Translations under genes and position numbers: made by a program
Source of the DNA: Schistosoma haematobium
Lineage: Eukaryota; Platyhelminthes; Trematoda; Strigeidida; Schistosomatidae
NCBI RefSeq assembly: GCF_000699445.3
Contig: NC_067197.1
Coordinates: forward strand, 34,269,809-34,333,808
Length of the DNA stretch: 64,000 nt
Direction of reading: 5' to 3'
Shown here: one piece after another, positions 22,425-33,960 of the stretch
Position numbering within the stretch: the first letter of the stretch is position 1
How the letters are laid out: every line of letters begins with the position of its first letter
Notes under the pieces: model-generated
What the model saw: only the letters and a program-made list of their open reading frames with translations
Database searches by the model: none
What the model was told of the DNA's origin: nothing

Positions 22425-22650
22425 ATATATGCATCTTGAATGGATTGCCTGGAAATTGCTATTAAGTCAAGCATTTTTAGGTAACGTTTTATAGCAGTTA
22501 ACGACGGAGTCCAACACTCATCTATCCCTATGTGGGACTCACTAGCTGGATGTACCTGTAGCACAGTGTTGATGTTCACACTAGGACTCGAACCCAATCC
22601 CTTTTGCATCAAATACCCTACGGGTTATTCAGTGAGCTACTGAGTTCAAA
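22425..22650 (-). mobile_element. tRNA-like/hammerhead repeat (29.6-kb type), degenerate
   Basis: The - strand reads a tRNA-like part with GGGTTCGAGTCC (B box), then ACAGGTACATCCAGCTAGTG and AGTCCCACATAGGGA. The catalytic CUGANGA has become CUAGUGA, so the ribozyme is dead. A downstream unit (ACTTAATAGCAATTTCC and CAATCCATTCAAGATG) follows. It is in opposite orientation to the copy at 22700-23020. Confidence 0.7.
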
Positions 22651-22699
22651 TAGCTACTGGTTTGTACAATGGGGATGAATTGTGCTACTAAATTTTCTT

Positions 22700-23020
22700 T
22701 AAAGATGTTTGTGACTTAATAGCAATATCTAGGCAGTCCATTCAGGATGAACATATTTCAGAAATGGTTGATCAACTGTAGTCTATAAAATTGACTATGG
22801 GAAGATTCAAACCCTTACAAATTAAATATAGTTCATTTGCGCTCTTGCTTGAGCTGAGTAACTCAAGGGATAACCTGTTGGGTATTTGATGCAAAAGGGA
22901 CTGGGTTCGAGTCTCAGTGTAAAAATTAACACTGGGGTACAGGTATATACTGCTGATAAGTCCCAAATAGGGTTATACGCATGTATTGGACTCCATTGTT
23001 AGCCTCTATTTTTGCTTAAA
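22700..23020 (+). mobile_element. tRNA-like/hammerhead repeat, degenerate, opposed to the previous copy
   Basis: It starts with the downstream unit (GACTTAATAGCAATATC, GCAGTCCATTCAGGATG), then a tRNA-like part with GGGTTCGAGTCTC, then GGTACAGGTATATACTGCTG and AGTCCCAAATAGGG. The GAAA of the hammerhead core is lost (TTAT). The order suggests that the unit once existed as tandem copies. Confidence 0.65.
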
Positions 23021-25380
23021 AATCTACGAATTAATGTTTCAGCACTGTCAAAGTTCTTCATTGTGACAGGTATATGATCCGTTTACAAATACCATTTGAG
23101 TCAGAAGATAATGCATATGTGAGCACAAATAACTATGAATTGTTAATCCATTGTTTTTTTTCTGCTTAACTCTTAACAGCATTATAGAAGAAATATGGTA
23201 ATCTAGTGAGTACTAACATCGTTTTACGTGTAACCTGTAAAAAAGTTTTAATGTGATTAACTGATTTTAAATGTAGTCAACTAATCAAGTGTATTTCTTG
23301 ACGGAAGTTTCTGATAGTATCTAGAATAAACATTCCTTGTTGTGTTCAGACATGTGAATACCATGTGTTTTGTTTATTGATAAATTCAATGTTCAATTAA
23401 GAACCGATAAATTAATTATCATGTGTCCATTTATGATAAATATTGGTTGAATAAATGTTATTCACCAGATGAATAGTGTGACAAAATATTGAACATGCTT
23501 TATTCACGTCTAAAGTATACATTATTAAGGATAACTTTAATAAATCGTATTATTATAAAAGAGAATGTAAACTATAGTTTAAGCATTATTGTGTTTGTAA
23601 TTACAACCAAAATACAACAAATTTTGTTTAACTTCAGATCTCACAATCGACCATTAAACAATTTAGTATATTATTTAATTAACTGTGTTGAGTATAGAAA
23701 GAATATCATAATATTTCATTAAACTTTTTATTTAGTTAATTCGAATTAACAGTAGCTGATCCATTAGTAACTCATTAGCATATAAGATATTTTATAGGGA
23801 AATACTTAATTGTTTGCGTAATAATTACTGAGGGGTGAAATTTAATAGTTGAGTTAGTTTATCAAGTGATTGTATCAACTATATGTACGTGATATGCTTG
23901 ATCGATCTCCTAAATTGATATGAACAATGTGATAATTACTCATGGAACTCGATCTATTGATACAGAACACTCAGCAAAAAGGTATTAAAATACAATAGCT
24001 GGTTAGTCGTTTTCTGTAGCAAAACGATATATAAATGTACAAAGCATCTAGTGCATAAGATGAATTTGATCGAAGTTCCTTTAAAACGTAAGTGACTGGG
24101 ATTTTGATTTTGTTAGAGATTTATTACATAAGTAAATATCTGTTTATCATTCACTCATACAATAACTTGAAGGAATACTGTTTGAAAAAGATGAAATTTA
24201 AAATCTCTGTTTATAATTGAGTTTCTGTGTACTTACGGACCAGTGAATAAAGCTGGAAAAATTCCACGATCTCAGACCAACTGTATCATGTTGAAAATAG
24301 CATTCGCAAGACTTTTATTGATTTAGAAGAGCACTTAAATTTTTTAAGCTTCGTAACATTTCTAGTGGTAAATATCAAGGGTCTGCGAGTACGGAAATTA
24401 GAGAAAATGTGTGGTGTGAATAGGTTGAGTTAAAAATCAGATTTTCATGTCACTGATCAATGACGTTGCAACTTTTATAGTGGAGATTTCGATTCACTCT
24501 GTTACGTAGTTGGAATATCCTTATTAAAATCTCCATTTTATTGTTAGAGAATTCACCAGAAACCACATAGTCGATTTTTGTTTATAACCATGTATTGTTT
24601 AAAAATGTATTTAAGTAGTGGTATTTTTAAAAAAATAGAAATCCTTCTCAGGTGTAACAAGTTTTGTCTTGTGTTATTCCGCAACTCACTGTGATGTAAG
24701 TTTCTAGGCGAAGTAATCATGGTTTTTGTCAATTCGTATCCTGTTAGCGATATTGTATTTCTCTTATCGTATGAGATCCTCATGGTCATACTTGTATACT
24801 ATAACAAAATTGTGATTTTATTCTCTGATAATACCTTTTGAACAGCCTTTAATGTATTGTCCGTCTTAATGATTTCTGACTGATTAAAAATCAGAATAAG
24901 TTTTATCGTATTTAAACGTTAAACTGCATTCCTTAGACAGATGATATCTACCAACTCTAAGAAAAAAGGATTTCCATAGTAAGTAATAATTTGTTGTAAG
25001 CATTAAGCTAGTTATCATAAATTACTGGATCTTCGTTTTCATGTTTAGAAACTTTTGTAACATCAGTAAATCACAAGAAACTGAGAACCTGGAACGAACA
25101 TCCGCTGGTTAGAAGCGATGGCACATTTCATTTTAATGCAGTGAGAAGAAATTAACAAGATATAAAAGTTAGTAGAAGTATACAAATAATAGTGGTAGGG
25201 AAAGTGTGGAAAACATGTTGCTAAAAAAACGATTAGAACTGAGGAGCGAGAAGTATGTGATGACGTTATACTCTGAATTCATAAAACGAAACGAATAATA
25301 ATAGTTAACATACGAACCTATGCCGTAGGCGAGATGTCCGTCTTCCAACCAAATAAAGATTGTACTACTCATCACTTCCC
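23021..25380. other. AT-rich sequence, nothing recognised
   Basis: Small open frames at 23489-23722, 24553-24789 and 25169-25375 are low-complexity and not supported as genes. No repeat family was recognised. Confidence 0.4.
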
Positions 25381-25389
25381 TTGTGATGA

Positions 25390-25492
25390 TACCTAGTTGT
25401 TCAAACCGAAGTAGGTGGTGTGCAGTTTGGACTTTTCAACTTGGTAGCTGAAAGTCAAACACCTTAGCCATTGAGCCACAGTTCTAATTTGT
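25390..25492 (-). repeat. tRNA-derived repeat fragment
   Basis: The - strand reads GTGGCTCAATGGCTAAGGTG, similar to a tRNA D-arm/A box, followed by TTTGACTTTCAGCTACCAAG. The B box is poor and no hammerhead core follows. Confidence 0.35.
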
Positions 25493-25693
25493 TCACTACC
25501 AAGAAAGTAATCTTCGAATCAATCAAATGAAGTAAACTACGAAGAAAGATCGCTGATACGGTATTGGTACTAGTGAGAAGTATTGATATTATTAGTCCTA
25601 CCAATGATCATTTTCTTAATTTTACACAATCATTTGTTGAAATTTAATTTGTGATCAGAATGAGGATTTGTGGAGATTGTAATAATTTTAATA

Positions 25694-26082
25694 GTTGAAT
25701 TCATGAGCCGATGTAAGCTAGACTACCTTTAAAAAGCTGAACGACCGTTTCGTCTTAGTATGGGACTCGTAAGTAGTGCGCATCCACGATCCCGCATAAG
25801 GAACTCGAACCTAGGATCTTTGGCCTCGCGCGCGAACGTTTAACCTATGGACCACTGAGCTGGTACCTAACGATGTTAATGTCTATCATCAATCGATCAA
25901 TGCTCTTGCTCAACTATTCATCCATTGTCTGAAGTAGATACCTGTCTCTACCCGACACAGATTAGAATCCACCGGTTACAGGTATCTCGCTAGAACTCCA
26001 GGAAGTCATATTGACGAAATGGCCATCCAGTGCTTTCAGGTTTTCAATGGTGGTCTAACATATATCAACTCATGAATTCAAC
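25694..26082 (-). mobile_element. tRNA-like/hammerhead repeat with inverted end
   Basis: A nearly complete monomer lies on the - strand: a GTGTCGGGTAGAGACAGG leader near 25950, a tRNA-like part with GGTTCGAGTTCC, then ACGAGTCCCATACTAAGACG and AAACGGTCG. Its CUGANGA has become CUUACGA. At the right side (26006-26082) the same 3' end recurs on the + strand (ATTGACGAAATGG...TTTTCAATGGTGGTCTAAC). Both outer ends therefore carry ATGAATTCAAC in inverted orientation. Confidence 0.75.
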
Positions 26083-26534
26083 TAATGAAATAGAATTTGA
26101 CGACTTTTGTTATTCTTTTTTTTTACCATGGAAATAGATGTTATTCCAAATAGATATTATCCATGTTACCTAAGTATTCTATATTTACAAACAACATTAA
26201 ACAGTTCGCCTATATATATACATATTTCAATTTTGACAGAAGTACATGTCACATTATTAACGTATATATCGATTTCTATACATGTACCTTTTATCTATTA
26301 TTTGTTAATTACATAAAATGATATGCACTTTGAAGGTCATATGAATAAAGAAACAAAAATGTTATCATCAATGGGATTTTTATTTATTTGTTTGTTTCAA
26401 ATTCTTTATATTTATTTTATTTACTGAAGGTTTTATAGATTAAAGGAATTTTATCATACACTTAAATATATATAGACATATTCATTGTAAAATAAACCAA
26501 TACTTTATATAGACTAAACTTAGTGGATTTCGAT

Positions 26535-26738
26535 AACACCATTGGATACCGGCTCAGTGGTTTAGTTGGTTAAGCGCTTGGCGCGAGACTGATAGGTCCT
26601 GGGTTCGAATTTCGCAGGGTGCGGGATCGTTGATGCACACTGCTGAAGAGCCTCATACTAGGGCGAAACGGCCGTCCAGTGCTCCAAGGTTTTCCATGGT
26701 GGTCTAGCTTCAATTAACTCATGGTTTCAATCCGTGAG
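26535..26738 (+). mobile_element. tRNA-like SINE with intact hammerhead core
   Basis: The tRNA-like 5' part has GGCTCAGTGGTTTAGTTGGT (A box) and GGGTTCGAATTTC (B box). It is followed by a hammerhead core at 26643-26676: CTGAAGA, stem II GCC.../...GGC, GAAA, a self-complementary stem III ACGGCCGT and cleavage triplet GTC. Stem I pairs CACTG with CAGTG. The end TTTTCCATGGTGGTCTAGC is the usual 3' end of this family. Confidence 0.8.
26643..26676 (+). ncRNA. Hammerhead ribozyme core (type I, minimal stem III)
   Basis: All conserved core positions are present (CUGAAGA, GAAA, GUC). Stem II has three G-C-type pairs with a loop, and stem III is a four-pair palindrome without a loop. Such short stem III forms usually cleave best as dimers. 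Confidence 0.7.
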
Positions 26739-27107
26739 ATTTCGATAAACCTTATTTTTCTTAGGGAAGCTGTATTTACATCAGTCAATCTGTTCGTCGT
26801 AAGTATCCACAATAAATGCCTTAATATTTCTATTCAACAAATTAACAGTATATTTTCTGATTGCTATAGGGCATAGATTTCTGCTTAAATTCGAGAAAGT
26901 ATGCTGAATACGACTTTTATTAAAGTTGACGTTAATTCATAAGTCAAGGGACATCATTAATCAATAGTTAAGTGTTTAGTTTTACTCTGTTTCGATTGGA
27001 ACCAGTGCTTTCTATTTTCAGAATTCTAACGTTAAAGGTTCAACTTTATTAGATTTTCAAAAACAAATGAACATTTTCAATGTAGGATTATTTAGATTCT
27101 TGGATTT

Positions 27108-27560
27108 TGTTGAAACTATGAACCGGTCAAAGTTAGACAACCATTTAAATTGTGGAAGAACTAGGAGCTCTTTTTGTCCTAGCATGGGACTTCTCATCAG
27201 TGCTCATCCACGATCACGCATCTAGGAATACGATCTAGAGCCTTCAATCTTGCTTACTAAAGCTTAGGCTCTGGAGCACTGAGCCAGCATCCAACGGTGT
27301 TAATGTCCATATTTATCCAATCCACGAGACTGCGCGACCATCTGCCATTGTCTTCGGTGAGTAACTGATATATAGTCGACACAAGGTTAGGTTTGTACAC
27401 GATTAGATCCGGCTCACTGTTCTAGAGGTTAGACTTTTGCACGCAGGACTGAAGGTTCTGGGTTCGATTTCTGCACGCGGGATCGTGGATGCGCAAGTCT
27501 GGGAAGTCACATACTAAGACGGTTGTCTAACTTGGATAGTTTCTTGTTTTCAATGAAATT
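27108..27560. mobile_element. Two opposed tRNA-like/hammerhead repeats (inverted dimer), degenerate
   Basis: The left copy (27108-27400) is on the - strand, with a hammerhead relic near 27178-27215 and a leader near 27330-27390. The right copy (27405-27560) is on the + strand, with GGTTCTGGGTTCGATTTC and GATCGTGGATGCGC, but a damaged hammerhead (GTCTGGGAAGTCACATAC). Both share the GATCGTGGATGCGC linker in opposite orientation. Confidence 0.65.
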
Positions 27561-27724
27561 AACATTAATTAGTTAATAATATTACCTGAACTCTTGTTAC
27601 CAAAAAATGTCTCAATTTTTAAGAAATTCTCAATGTATGAGGTTGTGAAGCTCCAATGTAGGTATCTGTAAAGGCTGCTCGATAATTCCAATGCTCAGTA
27701 AGTTTGTTGAACTATTTCCAACCT

Positions 27725-27731
27725 AGGAAAA

Positions 27732-27802
<71 letters not shown>
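27725..27802. repeat. (AAAT)n-(AT)n compound microsatellite
   Basis: About 11 AAAT units pass directly into about 14 AT units. AAAT is also the family B tail repeat, but no LINE sequence was recognised next to it. Confidence 0.95.
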
Positions 27803-27806
<4 letters not shown>

Positions 27807-29444
27807 CGGAAAATGCGGTTTTTACTTGCAGTAAAAGAATAAATTGCGATAGTTACTGGTATTTAAAACAAATTCCGTGCCAACCTGAATTCAAATTCTG
27901 ATATAAATAATGTTACTAGTCACTTACGATGCAGTTTTGTTTTTATGTAGACTAGCTCTTAGACATCAGATTTCAAGGGAACCCAATACGGATCCAAAAT
28001 CTGAAACACCAGTTACCTTATTCATAATCAGTCTCTTTCCAGGAATTCATTCGACTTTCTATAAACTAAATGTTTACTCACTTTTGTTCCTATTTCGGTT
28101 AGTCATTTTCGAGTAACAAATTTTGATGTAAATTTAAAAGATACAATGCTTAATAGTCGCAGAAAGTTGTTAGAAATAATCAGTCTCAAAGAAAATTATA
28201 CTCTCACCGGAATTTAAACATTCTACTTTCTTTTTATACGTCAGGTACATTATCTTTAAGAAGGTTTATTCCATTAGAACTTAATCAATCTGTAAATGTT
28301 TTTCGTTTTATTGGTGTTAACGAAATCGACAGTAAACTGATGTATTATATAACAAAGTCCATTGTATAACTATTTAAGCTTTGAGGTCAGTCAGTGGGAT
28401 ATCTCTTGTGTGAAATAATTCATTTTAGTTTTCTTAAAATATTTTATGATCAATATATTCTAGTGATTAAACAGAACTATGCAGTACATATCAATGATAG
28501 ATCCTAGAATTGTATGAAGCAAACTAGAAGAACCAATTTCTACTTTAGTTACCATTTCCATTAACCTTGACCTTGTATTTTAAATAATCATGTGTAGATA
28601 AACTAATCGAAAATGTTTAATACAAATATACTAAAAATTCAGTGAACAACCAGGTAACCATAATATCTAAAATCTAATTATCTCCCATTAATTTCTATAT
28701 ATTGTAATTTTTAAAGTATATTTTGTGCTTGTAAGTACATTTCATTTGATAAAGAAATTGATTTTCCATAACTAAAATTCTATTATACTGATCAAAGTTC
28801 ATAATAATACGTGTCTTGACTATAGTGTGAAATACTCAAAGATTCAGTTTCAAATAAAATTACCAGGAATGACTAACAACCGAATACTTTGCAATGTATA
28901 AACCAAACATTAGTTTTCATCGTATATATATATATATATTTACTTATTCCGCTATCTATCGTGAAGTGAAATATAGAAAAAATCTTAGAAAACTGCCGAA
29001 TATAGTAGAATTCAAATCCTATATACGTAACAGCTAATACGCTACTATTGGATTACAAGATGGAAATATTATTTTGTACTCAAGTAACTATATATTTTAA
29101 TCATTATCTTGAATGAAACCTTGATTTATTTAGAAATAGCTTCAGTTTTTCAAAGGATATAACTACCGAAGTTTTTCAATTAATCTTTAAAGGTCCTAAA
29201 ACTATATACATATAACTGTAAGTGAAAGGATATGCTCAAGATTGATGTTTAATAGTTCCGAGTTTCCATTGCTACTATAACCATTTTCAATCTTTGATAA
29301 TAAACGCTCTTCAATTTAAATAGATCTTCGTAGATCATCTATATAAATAAATATCAATATAAGTAGTTCATATCTTATAAATTCTTACAAATATCAATTA
29401 ATAAAACTAATGCAAATTGTATTTAAATAGAAGTTTGAATATTA
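27803..29444. other. AT-rich sequence, nothing recognised
   Basis: The small frame 27910-28116 and a short TA run near 28922 are the only visible features. No repeat family or exon was supported. Confidence 0.4.
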
Positions 29445-29481
29445 TAAGCAATGATGGATAGTGGCTAGCAGTGGAATCCAG

Positions 29482-29514
29482 GACGCGCGTTTCGTCCTAT
29501 TTGGGACTCGTCAG
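29482..29514 (-). ncRNA. Hammerhead ribozyme core, left arm
   Basis: Exact mirror of the right-arm core. It has CUGACGA, stem II GUCC/GGAC, GAAA, stem III ACGCGCGU and GUC before the cleavage point. Stem I pairs AUCCAG with CUGGAU. Confidence 0.85.
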
Positions 29515-29625
29515 CTGGATGTACCTGCTCAGTAGCTGAGTGGATAACGCGATGGCGTTTGAAGCGAACGGTACTAGGTTCGAGTCCCAGAGTGAACATC
29601 AACTCTGAGACGCAGGTACATCCAG

Positions 29626-29658
29626 CTGACGAGTCCCAAATAGGACGAAACGCGCGTC
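29626..29658 (+). ncRNA. Hammerhead ribozyme core, right arm
   Basis: CUGACGAGUCCCAAAUAGGA, then CGAAACGCGCGUC with predicted cleavage after C29658. The sequence is essentially the published schistosome Sm-alpha ribozyme as I recall it (Ferbeyre and colleagues). All core residues are intact. Confidence 0.88.
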
Positions 29659-29815
29659 CTGGATTCCACTGCTAGCCACTATCCATCATTGCTTACAAAT
29701 AGCTTGTGAATTAAGGTAATATCGAGGCCTACGCACAGTATGTACATATGCCAATAACAGACTGATCAATTGCAGTCTTAAACCTCAATGGGAAGATACA
29801 AGCCAAACAATACCA

Positions 29816-30377
29816 AGTGAGTTCGAATATTATGTTAAATGATAAACTTGTAACGTTAACATTAACTTTATACTAGTTTATAATTCTTCTATTTAAAATA
29901 GATGTGTAAATCTAATTATAGTTTTTTATTACCACATAACTAAATGTCAATCATTTTGAAATTTTTAACTGTTTTTATATATTTTTTTGTTTCTACTGTA
30001 AAATTTAGTTTCTACGTCCTTCTTTCACCCCCTCCCCTCCTTGCTTCATTAACAATGTAACATTTTGCATTTTTCTTCAAAGATAGTATAACTAATTATA
30101 AATTGATAGTTTAATTTAATTTCTACCTTAATATCAATAAAAATTATCTTCATTAATCAATATCATAAAATTTATATGGAATTTCGTGAAGTAAAAAACT
30201 ATTGAATCAGTAACATAATTACACTAATAATAAAATTCAGTCAAAATGAATATGATAACAGTTTATGAAATGATTAGTTAAAGTATAGATAATGTAAAAT
30301 ACCTTTTTTTATTCCCACTGAACTAAACAAATAATCTTTAATCTATGATTAATTCATCTATTAAGTTATACTTAGTA
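29816..30377. other. AT-rich sequence, nothing recognised
   Basis: Low-complexity sequence without coding or repeat signal. Confidence 0.4.
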
Positions 30378-30654
30378 GTTGAATTCATAAGTCGATGTAA
30401 GCTAGAGCATTATTGAAAACCTGGAAACACTGAATGGCCGTTTTGTCATAGCATGGGACTCCTCATCAATGCGATGGTTCCACTTGTGGGATTCAAACCC
30501 AGAACCTTCCGTCTCGCGTGTGTCCTAGGTTCGAGTCTCGCATGCGAGATCGTGGATGCGCATTGCTGAGGAGTCTCATACTAAGACGAAACTACCGTCC
30601 ATTGGCTTCCAGGTTTTTAATGATGGTCTAGCTTAAATTCACTCATGAATCCAA
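30378..30654. mobile_element. Inverted dimer of tRNA-like/hammerhead repeats
   Basis: The left half (30378-30520, - strand) and right half (30520-30654, + strand) meet within the B-box/linker area. The outer ends are both ATGAATtCAAC-like in inverted orientation. The right hammerhead has CTGAGGA, stem II GTCT/AGAC and GAAAC but a broken stem III. The left copy has lost GAAA (CAAA). Confidence 0.75.
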
Positions 30655-32114
30655 CTATTGAAATTACTATAATTTCCATAAAATTTTGTTGCACTGCAGT
30701 CTTTTCTTTATGTGAAATGATTTTAAGAATATATTTAATGTTTTCATAGTGTAGCTAATGACTCGGTAATCATATATAGGATTGTGTAACCAAATTTCTG
30801 CCATACTTGAAATATAAGAACTAAGGATCATAAATAGCTAACTCAACGTAAGTACGCAAAGTGAAATTTCAATCTGTATATTAGTGATAGAAGAAAGTTG
30901 GATCTTTTAAACACTAAGCCGACAATTTACCAATTTTCAGTTATATAGTTGTTTAATTCAAATCACACCTAATTTATCTGAGCTTACGATTGTAACTAGA
31001 TAGTATCAGTGATATTTACAGAAACAGATTTCACTATATATTACCTTGGTACTTTTGGTTATGTTAAAGGTTTCTTTTATAATGACACTAACTATTGAGT
31101 CATCCATAAATCAATTTCAGTAAGTGAACAAGAAAAGCAACTCAAATTTTAATGAATCTAGTAGAAAGAAAAAAACTAAAATCGAAATAAATCATACCAT
31201 ACTTCGATTGGTTAAATGAGTCATAAATATCAATATTTTATATAGAGCCTGAGTAAAGTACAATTTATGCATCTATATAATCGATTTAATATCATAGAAG
31301 TGTAAGTGACCAAAAACAAAGGTTAATGCAGAATAATATATGAATTCATGTTATTTCATTAGTTTCTCATCAGCTGTTTACAACCTAGAATATTTTAAAA
31401 TCCAAATTAATACAGATATTGACATGCATATACCTATGAGGGTAATTAAAGATGAATACATGTATCATGATGTAGCGATTTCAGTAGAGTTAAAATAAGG
31501 TTATAAAAAATTGTTTGTTTCACACTATTAACGTGGAAAGCAGAATGACTTATGAAACTCATCAAAAAAACCTAACTCGATTCACTTCTGTCAATTTACT
31601 GCAGCGTAATGTCACCAGACAGTTCAGTAACTTGAATCATGGTTCAAGGAGATGAATTTTCAGAAATTTCATACACATAGTTCCTTTTATTATCTTAATG
31701 ATAGCAAAAACAAAGATTAATGCAGAATAATATACGAATTCATTTTATTTCGTTAGGATCATATCAGTTGCATACAACCTATAATATTGACATTTGTTTT
31801 TGATCTCTTAAAAAATAATAATAAAGGGAACTATGTGTATGTAAAAACTTTAAGTATTCAACAGAGTAAAATCTTTTTACATTACACATACACACTAATT
31901 CATGATGCTGAAATCTTTCTTCATAATGTCTCAAATGTGAACTATAACTAGTTATGAAAAAAAATTCCTTCAACTATAACTCCTAAATTATGTTACATCT
32001 TACGTGTATTACCGATTTGAAAAGAGACGCTAAAGCATTTGAGACAATAGGCATTATAAATAGTAAATATGTATTAAGTAAATGGTTTTCTCCAGGGCGT
32101 TTATCTACGATGAA
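30655..32114. other. AT-rich sequence with a spaced direct repeat
   Basis: A segment of about 88 bp at 31311-31398 recurs as a diverged direct copy at 31704-31790, sharing AATGCAGAATAATATA and ACAACCTA. No gene was recognised. See findings. Confidence 0.5.
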
Positions 32115-33960
32115 TTCCTTACTTACTTACTTACTTGTTAACTTACCCTTGTTACCGCTCGTTGAGGAGCATAGGCTGCTCGTCAGGATTCTCCGACTAA
32201 CTCTGTCTAGGACAATCCTTTCAAATTGCAATTCATCCTTTTGACGTCTGTTTCTAATTGTCGATGAGGTGTGTTCTTCAGCCTTCCTCTTATCCATTTC
32301 TCTTCATGATTCAAAGTTAGGGCTTGCTTCGTTATACAATTTGAGGATTTCCGTAATGTATGTTCTATCTACCTCCCGCGTCCTTTCCTGATTTTCTTTT
32401 CATCTGGGAGTTGGTTTGTTCTCTGACAGAGTGGGCTGTTGCTGATGGTATCCGATCAACGAACATTGAGTACCGTACGTAGACAATTGTTTATGAATCC
32501 CCGTACTTTTTTAATTGTGGTTGTAGTTCTCCAAGTTTCATTTCCGTACAGTAGGACTGTCTTGACGTTCGTATCGAAGATTCTGACTTCCATGTTGGTT
32601 GACAGTTCTTCAATTGTACGAATGTGGCCCTTACTTTGTCTATCCTCGCCTTCACCTCTGCATCGGATCCTCCTTGCTTATCAATGATGCTGGCCAGGTA
32701 CGTAAAATTTTACACCTGCTCCAGAGCTTCTAAATCAAATGTGATTTAGTTGGTGTTCTCCGTGTTGTATTTGAGGATCTTGCATTTTCCCTTGTGTATG
32801 TTAAAACTCACTGATTGGACACTGCTGCTATACTGGCCATCCTCATCCACTTTCGTCGCTGTGTATGGAATAGAAGAGCCAGGACAGCTTGCAAGCTGTC
32901 CATTGTATCCCGTGCTTCCCTTGATATGTGGTGGTCTTCATAATCCAGTCAACCACCAGAAGAAAGAAAAAGGGCGACAGTAGACAGTCTTGTTTGACAC
33001 CGTTCTTCACTTCGAAAGCATCTGTCAGCTGGTGTGCATGAACGACTTCGCAGTGTAGTTCGTCGTATGAATTCCGGATCATATTGAAGATGTTCTCAAG
33101 TACACCATGGTGTCGAAGAACATGGTATAAAGTCCTCTTGTCTACACTGTCGAACGCTTTCTCATCGTTAAGGAAGTTGATATAAAGTGATGAGTTCCAT
33201 TCAATTGGTTGTTCAACGATGATCCGTAGAGTCGTGATTTGGTTTATGCATGACCGATTCTTACGAAATCCAGCCTGTTGATCTCGAAGCTGGACGTCTA
33301 CTGAATCTTTCGTCCGGTTCAGTAACATTGTTGAAAACTTTTCTCGGTTTCGATAGAAATCCATTCCCTATGATGATACTTCCTGCGGCCCAGTACCACT
33401 TGGCACGTTGAAGTTATTGCTTTTTTTATCCCTTTCTAACTGTTCTCTATAATAGTTTGCTATTTTCTGTGTAGATCTTGTAGAGCTTCGAACCTGATGT
33501 TCAGACTTCTCTTGAATTCGTTGAATTTGTCAGTCGATAGAAGGAAGGCTGTATTGAACCTTTGTATTTCTGTTTCTCTAGTTGTCCAGTGTTTCTTTAG
33601 CTTCAGTTTCATCTTAGAAACCACCAGGTGATAATCTGAGGCTATATCAGCTCCTCTTTTTGTTCTTTTGTCTTCCATGGGTTTTCTGAATTTTTTGGTG
33701 ATGAAAATATGATCAATCTGGTTCGCACTTGTGTGATCCGGTGAGACCCATATAGCTTTGTGTATGGTTGTGTGTTGAAATATAGTGCTACCTACAATCA
33801 TTCTTTTGAAGACACATAAATTTGCAAATCTCTCGTCATTCTTGTTCCTTTCTCCCAGTCCATGTCGTCCCATGATATCCTCATACCCGGGGTTTTCCAT
33901 TTCGACTTTGGCGTTTAGTTCTCCCACCAAACTGTCAGCGCCATATTTGACGTAAAAATG
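32115..33960 (-). mobile_element. Family C non-LTR retrotransposon (RTE/SR2-like), 5'-truncated
   Basis: On the - strand an endonuclease C-terminus (33930-33460) is followed by RT (33364-32843), a frameshifted RT C-terminus (32800-32170) and a (GTAA)n-type tail seen as CTTACTTACTTACTTG at 32119-32135. The 5' cut is near 33960, inside the endonuclease. The family differs from A and B in sequence and in tail repeat. Confidence 0.85.
32170..33930 (-). pseudogene. Family C endonuclease/RT remnants
   Basis: Endonuclease: GELNAKVEMENPGYEDIMG, DHTSANQIDHIFITKKFRK and the ASDYHLVV box (SDH with His kept but Asp-Tyr). RT: LRDQQAGFRKNRSCINQITT, YINFLNDEKAFDSVDKRTLY (first catalytic Asp changed context), and VKNGVKQDCLLSPFFFLLVV. 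The YADD block and C-terminus are out of frame, with traces such as the NSC and RWPDTIS equivalents near 32430-32480. Several stops and shifts make it inactive. Confidence 0.83.

Larger units (their letters stand above)
29445..29695. mobile_element. Perfect inverted repeat with two opposed hammerhead ribozymes around a tRNA-like core
   Basis: Arms 29445-29527 and 29613-29695 are exact reverse complements over 83 bp. Each holds a complete hammerhead with the catalytic strand pointing outward: - in the left arm, + in the right. The 85-bp middle (29528-29612) is tRNA-like, with TAGCTGAGTGGATA (A-box-like) and AGGTTCGAGTCCC (B box) on the + strand. The + order tRNA-like/hammerhead is the usual monomer; the left arm is an extra reversed hammerhead. 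A downstream unit (29700-29815) follows only on the right. Confidence 0.9.

Noticed and set aside
26107..26316. 69-codon frame rich in Tyr, Ile and Ser
   Set aside because: Low-complexity AT-rich translation without splice sites or recognisable domain.
26535..26605. Functional tRNA gene
   Set aside because: The A and B boxes are those of a repeated SINE-type unit and no acceptor stem or anticodon arm pairs properly. The same holds for the other tRNA-like patches.
29445..29695. Rho-independent terminator or bacterial inverted-repeat transposon ends
   Set aside because: The surrounding genome is eukaryotic, and the arms contain hammerhead cores rather than a transposase-bounded element.
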